DNA from: Davidsoniella eucalypti
Taxonomy: Eukaryota > Ascomycota > Sordariomycetes > Microascales > Ceratocystidaceae
Reading direction: 5' to 3'
Assembly (NCBI GenBank): GCA_004009845.1
Contig: RMBW01000174.1
Span: forward strand, 1 to 40,996
DNA length: 40,996 bases
The translations under genes were made by a program, and so were the position numbers. A model generated the notes under the pieces. That model had not been told where the DNA came from. It did not search any database and saw only the letters and a list, made by a program, of their open reading frames with translations. Positions 32,341-40,996 of this stretch are shown here, piece by piece. Every line of letters starts with the position of its first letter. Within the stretch, counting starts at the first letter, position 1.

Positions 32341-35300
32341 ATGCTAAGAAGCAGCCTTGCTCAAGTACGTCTCATTGCGTTACGATTGCCATTGATAGAA
32401 AATATCGGGTTGGGATGTTGAATTCTAACACTTATATAGCATCACCGCGGGGCAACTGTGAACCTACAGCGCCTGCGTGCGCTTCAGGCTCAGGCCTTGT
32501 TAAAAGCGCTACAACCCACAACATCTTTACGACAGTTTTCATCAGCTAGCGAAGATGACGGCCCTTCGTCACCAGATGTGGTCAACAGCACTGGACCAGG
32601 CGCACCGACTACGCCATCTGCCCAAACCCCAATAGCAAAGCCGACATGGAAACCCTCGAGCATACCCGGATCACGACCAGCTTCCCCAAGAACCTCGTTT
32701 GTACCCGTCTCAGCGAACAAGCCGATATCCACGCCCAAGCCATCCTTCTTCATCCGGCCATCAGACGAGGAGTTCATGCTACCACATGAAATCGAAGCCC
32801 GGAAACGCGGGCAAGCCCGACAGGCCGAGCTTGCAGCAAAGGCAGAAGAAGAAGCCGCCGCTAAAGCTCGAGCAGAGGCACAAGCATTGATTGATGCTGC
32901 TACCAAGACAGAAGCTATTCGCCAGGCTGAAATAGCCGCAGCAAAGAAGGCCGCAATCGAAGAGGCAGCAGCGAGAGAAGCTGAAGAAGCTGCTAGAAAA
33001 GCTGAGGCGGAGGCCGCAGCAACTCAAGCCCGGGCTATCGCTAGGGCCGATGCTGCAGCCAAAATTGCAGCTCAGTTTTCGTCACCCTCACAGCAGTCGT
33101 TTGGCGCTGCGCAATACACCAAGACTTCTAATTTCTCTAAGCCATTCTTTGTGCGTCGCAAGGATGATGAGGAGTTCCTGTTACCTCATGAAATTACTGC
33201 TCGTGAAAGACTCAGGAAGGCTACAGAGCCAGAACTAGAGCCAGAACCGGCAATTATCCCAGACATACCTCGAAATACCGAAACACTAACGGTCGAACCA
33301 CCAAAGATCAATACTTCTATACCAGATATGCCACCAATAACCACACTAAATTCTACCCCGGAACTACCAGTGATGACCCCAGGCCGAACATCTCCGACCC
33401 GAATGGCCCCCATATTGAAACCTTTGAGTTCTCAGACTCACGGGGATTGTCCTACTGCCACATCATCTCAGACATCACCAACTGTCCAAGTTTCTCAACA
33501 AAGGCCAGTTCCCTTAATCCGCAGAACTATTGTAGGGAGGGATTCTTTATCACCACGTGAGATTGCTACCCAAGAACGATTGCAAAGGGCTTCTTCTCAA
33601 CACAGGCCAGAGCTCAAGCCGGAACCCAAGCTTGAGCTCAAGACTGATCCTACTCCACTACCTATATCTCCTCTACCGCCGACTGTAAAGCCATTGACAC
33701 ATTCCTCTACCTCTAAACCTATTTTCTCTAAGTCTGCCTTCAATATCCGAAGAGCGTCTAATAATGATAACTTTCTTCTACCACACGAAAAGGCTGCGAA
33801 AGAGAGAGCTGATGCTGCTGCCGCCGCTGCTGCTTCTGCCAAGACCGCTATCGGAACGGAAGCCCCCCTGGACGACAAAAGCAGGATGAACAAGTTCAGT
33901 AATCTTCTTAGCAACTTGAACAGTCAACGCCGACAAAAAGAGGATGCTAAAGCCCAAGAGCGACCGCAAGCTGGAAAGGAAGGTGGTGTTTGGGGCTCGC
34001 TTATGCGGAAGCAAGGCTCTAGCTCACGGCAGAACAACGACCAACATGATGCTAATGGTTTTAGAAACAGAAATGACGAATTCTCGTACCAAAAAACCCC
34101 ACGAAACCAACATTCTAGAGACCAGACTTCGCCGAGACCTGAATCAGGGGAGGAGACGAAGGCTAGTAGTCCCGAAGCCCTTGGTATTGACATCGAACCT
34201 CCACCAGTTGCTGTCGTGACGGAAGCCGCCACAGAGGCACCCACCAAGAAGCATCGCAAACACAAAGATGAGATCGAAGAAGTAGATGTTGATTCTAAGA
34301 CGCCCCGAACTTTTAAGAAGGACAAGAAGAAAAAGGGCAAGAACATGGAATTCGATAGAGATGGCCGTCCAATACGCTCTCGTTATGATGAAGATCCTGA
34401 TGCGGCTGCCTGGAATGCTGAAGATGAATGGGCTTTCGAAGAGAAGCGCCGCCAAAAGGCTGCCCGTAAAGCTGAAAAAGAAGCCGCCAAAAAGGCTGCT
34501 GCCGAGGCCGCTGAGGCTGAAGCAAACAGAGTCAAGACCATATTCTTGCCCGAGTTCATTAGCGTATCTTCGCTAGCACAAGCCTTACGTGTTAAGGTCA
34601 ATGAATTCCTGGATATCTTAGAAGAGTACGGATTCGAGGACATGACAGAAGATACCGTCATGACTGGCGAAACTGCGGCACTTATTGCTCAAGAATTTGG
34701 CCTCGAGGCTGTTGTTGACGATGGCCAGGCTCGTGATGTTCGTCAACGGCCACCTCCTAGTGATCCATCCATTCTCCCCCCTAGACCACCTGTCGTCACC
34801 ATCATGGGTCACGTTGATCACGGAAAGACTACTCTATTAGATTATCTACGTAAATCATCCATCGCTGCCCAGGAACACGGTGGAATTACTCAACATATTG
34901 GAGCATTTGTTGTACAGATGAACAACGGGAGGAAGATCACGTTCCTAGACACACCCGGCCACGCCGCTTTCCTATCTATGCGTAAGCGTGGAGCCAACGC
35001 CACTGATATCGTTGTTCTAGTTGTAGCAGCCGATGATAGTGTCATGCCTCAGACCCTCGAGGCTTTGAAGCATGCGCGTGAAGCCCAAGTTCCCATCATC
35101 GTGGCCATAACCAAGTGCGACAAGCCTGAAGCTCGCATAGAAATGGTTAAGAACGATCTTGGTCGTCATGGTCTAGAAATCGAAGACTTTGGTGGTGATG
35201 TCCAGGTTGTGCAAGTGAGTGGAAAGACCGGCCAGGGTATGGATGAATTGGAAGAGAACATCATCACGCTTGCTGAGGTTCTTGACATGCGCGCGGAAAC

Positions 35301-36437
35301 TGATGGCATGGCGGAGGGCTGGGTTCTTGAAGCTAATGTCAAATCAGTTGGTAAGGCTGCAACAGTCCTGGTTAAGCGTGGTACACTCCGTATTGGTGAT
35401 TGTATTGTTGCTGGCCGTACGTGGGCCCGTGTTCGTGCTTTGCGTGATGAAGCCGGCCAGGATATCGAAGAAGCGCCTCCAGGTAATCCCGTTGAAGTAC
35501 TGGGTTGGAGAGTCCTCCCTCAATCTGGCGATCAAATGGTACAAGCGGCTGACGAATCTACGGCCCGTACCGCCGTGGACTACCGTATTGAGATGAAGGA
35601 ACGCGAGGAGGGACAGACTCAACAGGCAGAGATCGAGGCCAAGAGAAGAGATGCTGCTGCGACTGAAGCTGCTAAGAAGGAAGCTGAAGAGAAGGGTGAA
35701 GAGCTGGAGGCCGTGGAGGAAGTCAAGGGACCTCTCATCGTTAACTTCCTTGTTCGCGGTGATGTTGTTGGATCAGTAGAAGCTGTTAGTGCTACTATTC
35801 TCGAGATTGGCAACCACGAGGTCCAATCACGTATTCTACGACAGGCTGCCGGAAACGTTTCAGAATCAGACGTCGAGTATGCAGCCGCATCGGGTAGTGT
35901 GATCGTTTCGTTCAACAACCCCTCCCTCGGCCACATCAAACGTCTGGCATCCGACCAAGGTGTTCGAATTGTCGAACACAGGGTGATTTACACAGTGCAT
36001 AATGATGTTAAGAATATACTTTCAGAGAAGCTGGACGACAAGGTCTCATACCACGTTGTTGGCGAAGCGGAGGTTTCTCAGATCTTCTCTATCAACATCA
36101 AGCGTCGCATCTTCAAGAACATTGCTGGTTGCAAGGTTCGTACTGGTGTGATAAGGAAGAACTCCATTGTTCGTATCTTCCGCAAGGGCGAGCAGATTTA
36201 TCAGGGTAAGTTGGTTCCACACGCATCATCAATATATGGGTTTATCCTGTGTATCCATATATACTAACATGTCATTTCTCAATAGGATCTATGGATGCGC
36301 TGAAGCAAGTCAAGCGGGACGTGACGGAGATGAGAGTTGGTACTGAGTGTGGTATCAGCTTCTCGGACTTTGAAGATTTCCAGCAAGGTGATATCATCCA
36401 GAGTTGCGATGAGGTTCGCACTAAGCGGACATTATAA
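32341..36437 (+). CDS. IFM1: Mitochondrial translation initiation factor IF-2
   Basis: This GTPase delivers initiator tRNA to the mitochondrial ribosome. Exons are 32341-32364 (only 24 nt), 32440-36205 and 36286-36437; introns are 75 and 80 nt. The product is 1313 residues. The long frame has no ATG at its 5' end, but splicing the small first exon gives MLRSSLAQ joined to HHRGATVNLQRLRAL, a basic mitochondrial presequence. An N-terminal extension of about 700 residues contains four LPHE-type repeats and Ala/Glu/Lys coiled-coil stretches. An IF2 N-domain follows (about 705-765), then the G domain with GHVDHGKT (798-805), GGITQHIG, DTPGH and TKCD (NKxD variant), then the beta-barrel and C-terminal domains ending in GDIIQSCDEV. 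Yeast Ifm1 is about 676 residues, so the extension is unusually long. Confidence 0.94.
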
Positions 36438-36828
36438 ACCTTTGATGACAGAACCCTTTTTTGTACCACCACTATTCATGAACAAAAGTTAGAGCGAGAA
36501 TACTTGTAAGATATCATTCATTGTTTTGAAGGGGAGCATAGTTGAAAAGGAATAGATAGCCGGCGATATACTTTAAGGGAGTGACGATTCTCTGTTGAAG
36601 CCGCACATGTACATAACTTCTATACACTACTATATCAACCATATCAACTTGAACTAGATGTAGATATTGGTGCCACGGATTACTTGCCTTTTCGACTTGA
36701 TTATTCACAGATACAATATTCTATATATAATAATGCCTATGCTTGCGCCATATTTTTCGAGGTTAAACCATATAGTTATATATATGTACCGAGCTATCTT
36801 ACACCATCCCTGAAAAATGTTTCCGATT
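36438..36828. other. Convergent intergenic region between IFM1 and TSR3
   Basis: A 390-bp AT-rich spacer holds the 3' flanks of two convergent genes. It includes ATATAT-rich stretches around 36721-36785 that may act in 3'-end formation for either gene. No gene is seen. Confidence 0.6.
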
Positions 36829-38076
36829 TTATGCAGACGTGAAATTGGATGAGAAAGTAGCTTTGCTAGCTTTAGCTGCACGACGAGTCTTTTCTAGCTT
36901 TTTCAATCCAATACGATCCGTCATGGGTGTTGCGTCGATGATATTATCGAAATCATCATCACCAGCATCGTCGTCATCGACGTTATCATCATCGCTTCTG
37001 CTAAGCACGTCACTGTCTTCGTCGTCCTCGTTGTTGTCGGAGTCAGGTTCAAAGTCTTTGACAACCTTGAGTTGCTGGGGTTGTGGCTGGGTAAATTTCG
37101 TCTTTGGCGACGCTTTGCCGTATACCTCGTCATTCATGGCCTGGAAGTTGCTTTTGGGCGCAGGCGCATCTTTGAAAATTTTTGAGGCAAGGACTTTTCT
37201 TCGAATTTCAGCCATGGCAGCTTCGTCATCGTCTTCTTCTTCCTCGGAGGAGATTTCATACCGGTCCTTGACTTTTGGCGGTTCTATTGGCTTCTTGCCT
37301 AGATAGATCCCGTCGATACTCTCGGCATCGCTGTTTTCAGCGTCGTCCTCGCCATCTTCCTCTTCGCTGTCATCCTCGTCCTCCTCCTCGGAGTCAACAA
37401 GTGCGCGGCGGTTTGTATTGCCTGAAGTCCACATGTCGTCATCTTTACGTGACTCTTGGTATTCCCTCTCAAGCTTCTCCATCCACTCATCCTGTACGAG
37501 TTTGATAGCTGGTTCATCTTCGCAAGCAGCATAACGCTTTAAGAGCATCTCGTTGATATCTAAAAATGCCTGACCATATGAAAATGGCTCCAGAATTGTC
37601 TGCGCCCAATCCCAGTGACCACAGATAGCAAAGGCTGCAGCCATGGCTTCCGCACAGTTTAGTCTCCATGGCTTTCCATAGTTGACGGTGTTGGCAGCGA
37701 CCAAATATGGCAAAAGACGTTCGCACTTGCCACCTACGCGATTCCACTGAATCTCAGCCATGCGCGCCCAAGAAGCCTCGACAACAGCACAGCCAAACTG
37801 CTCGACCATGGGGGTATCGGCGGGCGATAGCGTCTTCTTTCCGTTGGGTGTGATAATGACGCCGGGGAAGCGTTGGCCCATATATAGCTCGCGCATGAGG
37901 CCATGCTTCATGAGTTTCTTTCCTGAGCAGCGCTTCGGGTCGCAATGGCCGAGATCCCAACAGGCGGCTTTGAACGGCAGTGCGCCGGAGGGTGTTCCAT
38001 CTTCGCGGGCAGGACGCGGGCGTGGAGGACCGTGAGATTTTCTGCCGCGGAAGTTATCTTTCTTGTGACGAACCAT
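36829..38076 (-). CDS. TSR3: 18S rRNA aminocarboxypropyltransferase Tsr3
   Basis: Tsr3 adds the aminocarboxypropyl group from SAM to the hypermodified m1acp3-pseudouridine of 18S rRNA during late 40S maturation in the cytoplasm. The single exon encodes 415 residues from an ATG at 38076. The core (about 35-210) has ACWDLGHCDPKRCSGKKL, LSPAD, GCAVVEASWARM, ERLLPYLVAANTVNYGKPWRLNCAEAMAA (SAM and rRNA-binding region) and YGQAFLDINEMLLKRY. Residues from about 211 on form a long acidic, low-complexity tail with runs such as DSEEEDEDDSEEE and DDDNVDDDDAGDDD, ending in a short basic helix (KKLEKTRRAAKASKA). Yeast Tsr3 is 313 residues, so the tail is longer here. It is divergent from the GGA gene. Confidence 0.93.
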   Translation of the reverse strand: MVRHKKDNFRGRKSHGPPRPRPAREDGTPSGALPFKAACWDLGHCDPKRCSGKKLMKHGLMRELYMGQRFPGVIITPNGKKTLSPADTPMVEQFGCAVVEASWARMAEIQWNRVGGKCERLLPYLVAANTVNYGKPWRLNCAEAMAAAFAICGHWDWAQTILEPFSYGQAFLDINEMLLKRYAACEDEPAIKLVQDEWMEKLEREYQESRKDDDMWTSGNTNRRALVDSEEEDEDDSEEEDGEDDAENSDAESIDGIYLGKKPIEPPKVKDRYEISSEEEEDDDEAAMAEIRRKVLASKIFKDAPAPKSNFQAMNDEVYGKASPKTKFTQPQPQQLKVVKDFEPDSDNNEDDEDSDVLSRSDDDNVDDDDAGDDDFDNIIDATPMTDRIGLKKLEKTRRAAKASKATFSSNFTSA

Positions 38077-38926
38077 GGCGAATTTGGTGGGTGGTTGAGA
38101 GTGCTACTATTGGTGTGAAGTAAAAAAAAATATAAAAAAACCTAGCAATCGACGTCAATGTTCACATGGATGGAGGGGCAATATGTAGAGTGCCCCGCAA
38201 TGTTGGTACAGGGTACGATGCTGCAAACAACAGGAATTGAACCACACTTTGGAGAGGAGAATGGCTTTGAATATCACTTGATCGAAGATTAGTGGCGATA
38301 CTTGGGCTTGACGTCGTTGTTTAGCTTGCGTTATTGGTTTTCATCAACTTGCTCGCTCTTGTGTAATATCTCACAATGGCAGCCTTAGCGCCACACTTGG
38401 CTATCTTATCCATCTTTCTATACTGCAAATGCGCTGCATTCTGTAAGGCTCCACACTGGAGCTTTCGAGGTGCGCCACATTTGGCCTGGCTGGTCCACTC
38501 TTTTATGGCAGCTGTAACTCTCCCAGCTCCCATCATATCCATCATAGTGATAGGTGGTTTATTCGGGTCTTAGTGGCCTACCAGTTCGTTCAAATCTTGA
38601 ATTGGCATTTCGAGCATCATCGCCGCGACCACTATTGCCGAGTAATGCATCTGCGATGCTTTGCTGCACATCATAGCACTCGTCACCGCCTGAGACCTCC
38701 CCTGAAAGCTACTGCCATTGATCTTCTATTTGTTGTGGCTTTGGCTGTGTTTTCTCTCCAATAACCCCCCGCATCACTACTGTAAGCTATTCTGAGCTCA
38801 CGGCGACAACCTCACCGACCATCGGCCAATCGCTCGACGCCAGAATTGCACTTCGAGGCTCAATACAGTCCCCCTCGCACATCTCGACCTTCTGGGATTC
38901 ATCGTCGCTCCAGTCCAATCTGCAAC
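38077..38926. promoter_or_regulatory. Divergent TSR3 / GGA promoter region
   Basis: This 850-bp region lies between divergent start codons. It contains three related imperfect palindromes (GCGCCACACTTGGC at 38388, GCTCCACACTGGAGC at 38448 and GCGCCACATTTGGC at 38472). A 65-codon frame (38376-38573, plus) starts with ATG in good context (A at -3, G at +4) and overlaps them, but its hydrophobic product resembles no protein I know. The last 100 bases are the GGA leader. Confidence 0.5.
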
Positions 38927-40932
38927 ATGTCGCAACTACAACGGTATCTCCAGGCTGCATGCAGTCCTGAGAACTTTGAGCCAAACCTTGCGCTGAACCT
39001 CGAAATCGTCGATCTGATCAACTCGAAAAAGGGCAATGCTCCACGCGAGGCTGCCACCACCATCGTTGGCTACATCAACCACCGCAATCCTACTGTTGCT
39101 CTTCTTGCTCTCAATCTACTCGATATCTGTGTCAAGAACTGTGGCTACGCCTTCCACCTTCAGATCAGCACGAAAGAGTTCCTTAATGAGCTTGTGCGCC
39201 GATTCCCCGAAAGACCGCCCATTCGCTCTTCTAGAGTTCAGCTCAAAATTTTGGAAGCCATTGAAGAATGGCGCGGCACGATCTGCGAAACCAGCAGATA
39301 CAAGGAGGATCTGGGCTTCATCCGCGATATGCACCGCTTGCTCAGTTACAAGGGTTATAGCTTCCCAGAAGTGCGCCGTGAGGATGCTGCCGTGCTCAAC
39401 CCCAGTGATGTAAGTACTTTCTTTTCCAATGTGATCCCAACTTGCGCCCTTGGTTGCGCCCTAACAATTGGACAAACAGAACCTCAAATCCGCCGAAGAG
39501 ATGGAGGAAGAAGAGCGTGAGGCTCAATCTGCTAAACTTCAAGAACTTATCCGTCGCGGAACCCCGGCTGACTTACAAGAAGCCAACCGTCTAATGAAGA
39601 TTATGACTGGCTATGATACCCGATCCAAGACCGACTATCGCGCTAAAGCTGCCGAAGATGTCGGTAAGATACAAGCTAAGGCTAGGCTTCTCGAAGAAAG
39701 ATTAGAAGCCTTCCAACCTGGCGACAATATGGTCGAAGGTGACGTTTTCTCAGAGCTTGCAGCTGCTCTACAAAGTGCCCAACCCAAGATTCAGAAAATG
39801 TGTGTGGAAGAATCCGAGGACCACGAAGCTGTTGCAAAGCTACTAGAAATCAATGATAGCATTCACCGGACCGTCGAGCGTTATAAACTTATGAAGAAGG
39901 GTGATGTTGAAGGGGCCAAAAATATAGCTAGCGGAAAGCATGCCACCTCAGCAGCAAAGCCCGATACCAGTTCAAGCGCTGCCAATGAGTTATCATTAAT
40001 AGACTTCGATGGTGAGCCAGCCTCCAGTTCTAGTGCAGCTCCATCAAGTAGGCAGACGCCCGCACCAATTGATACTCTCGAGAACGATCTTCTTGGCCTA
40101 TCCATGGGTGATGGTGCCTCAACTCCGTCCTCCTTCGGTCAAGGTGGTGGTATCGCATTAGGCTTTGGTGCGAATGCTAACATTCCCGGTCCCTCTCTAC
40201 TATCTTCCATAACCCACAACAACACTGCTAGACAAGGCGCTTCGTCGCCTTTTGCCAGCTTCGCATCGCAACCATCTCCCTCAGCGGCCAAGCCACCTGT
40301 TTCACCGCAATCTGCTGCTGCCGCTAACGATCCATTTGCTGCTCTTGCTAGTCTATCAGGTAGCAGCTCATCAACTCCTGCCTCTCCTGCTGCCCCTACT
40401 CCTATAATCACAACAGCACCTGTGCCAGCTACTACTACTTCACAAGATGATGACGAATGGGCTTTCTCGTCCTCTTTGCCTGAAGCTCCTGCTGCCCCCA
40501 AGGAGATTCGCTCTACCGTCAGTAACACATTCGTTAAGATTGACATGATTGCTGGTCGTAGGCCGGTCGGTGGTAACGCTATTGCTGTAGTATTTGCCTT
40601 TAGCAATACCACTCCTCAACCCATCAGCCAACTTCACTTCCAGCTAGCAGTCACCAAGGTACGCTCATGCAATATATATTCCATCCTTTATTTTTGTCTA
40701 TACAAACATACTAATCTCCTTCCAGGGTTTCGAACTTGGCCTGCAACCCCAGAGTGGCCGTGATCTTGCACCCAACCAAAGCAACGGTGTCACACAGGCC
40801 GTTGAAGTGTGGAAGGCTGGGGATCGTAACACAAAAGTCGACTCGGTGAAGCTACGGTGGAGAGCGTCTTATTCTGTTGGTACGGAGGTAAAAACGGAAA
40901 TGGGTGAAATTGCGGAGTTTACCATCGCGTAA
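38927..40932 (+). CDS. GGA: GGA-type clathrin adaptor (VHS-GAT-GAE)
   Basis: GGA proteins sort cargo between the trans-Golgi network and endosomes by binding Arf, ubiquitin and clathrin. Exons are 38927-39409, 39480-40658 and 40726-40932; introns are 70 and 67 nt, both phase 0, with GTAAGT and GTACGC donors. The product is 622 residues. The VHS domain spans about 1-140 (LQRYLQAACSPENFEPNLA, VALLALNLLDICVKNCG). The GAT domain covers about 180-310 (helical region with QEANRLMKIMTGYDTRSK). A hinge of Ser/Ala/Pro-rich sequence carries a clathrin-box match LIDFD (334-338). The gamma-adaptin ear is at about 505-622 and is completed only by the last exon. The ATG at 38927 is the only in-frame ATG before the VHS domain. 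Which of the yeast paralogues GGA1 or GGA2 it matches cannot be said; most filamentous ascomycetes have one. Confidence 0.93.
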
Positions 40933-40996
40933 ACATTTAATTTCTATACAAAGAAGACTTTTGTCATATTTTTGCTTTGGTCTTTCTGTCGTTGCT

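Noticed and set aside
1..40996. CRISPR arrays, rRNA genes, phage or bacterial defence genes
   Set aside because: No regularly spaced repeats, no rRNA-like sequence and no prokaryotic operon structure are present. The window is fungal nuclear DNA.

Overview
The window is nuclear DNA of a filamentous ascomycete (Pezizomycotina). The evidence is the short spliceosomal introns (56-84 nt) with GTAAGT-like donors and CTAAC-like branch points, single-copy eukaryotic housekeeping genes, and fungal-specific families (a MUP-type permease, an AsaB-type oxidoreductase, a Ser/Thr-rich GPI-anchored wall protein). I cannot fix the class from sequence alone. Gene models below were spliced by hand; every joint keeps the reading frame.

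Left half (1-21,250) is gene-poor and accessory in character. After 3.4 kb with no recognisable gene come three genes in the same direction: a methionine-permease-like transporter (3433-5184), an AsaB/GA4-desaturase-like oxidoreductase (5716-6690) and a class I-fold O-methyltransferase (7722-9158). They look like a small specialised-metabolism group without a backbone synthase in view. An 8.4 kb stretch without a recognisable gene follows (9159-17611), then a repetitive GPI-anchored cell-surface protein (17612-19333). Between 19.3 and 21.25 kb lie two intron-bearing tRNA-like relics (Phe-GAA and Pro-AGG types) flanked by a small repeat family present as a direct copy and as an inverted pair.

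Right half (21,251-40,996) is dense and housekeeping: DNA polymerase epsilon catalytic subunit (minus strand), COX20, an uncharacterised basic nuclear-looking protein (minus), mitochondrial translation initiation factor IF-2, the 18S rRNA aminocarboxypropyltransferase TSR3 (minus), and a GGA-type clathrin adaptor. Genes alternate in divergent and convergent pairs. The POL2/COX20 intergenic region carries two MluI cell-cycle boxes and a TCACGTGA palindrome. COX20 and mitochondrial IF-2 both serve the organelle, but I see no sign that they act as a unit.

Nothing here resembles a phage, CRISPR or bacterial system. The best candidates for something undescribed are the permease/AsaB/methyltransferase trio, the acidic-Cys plus SYTTVVYVTNG modular wall protein, the four-fold LPHE repeat in the N-terminus of mitochondrial IF-2, and the repeat/tRNA-relic island.
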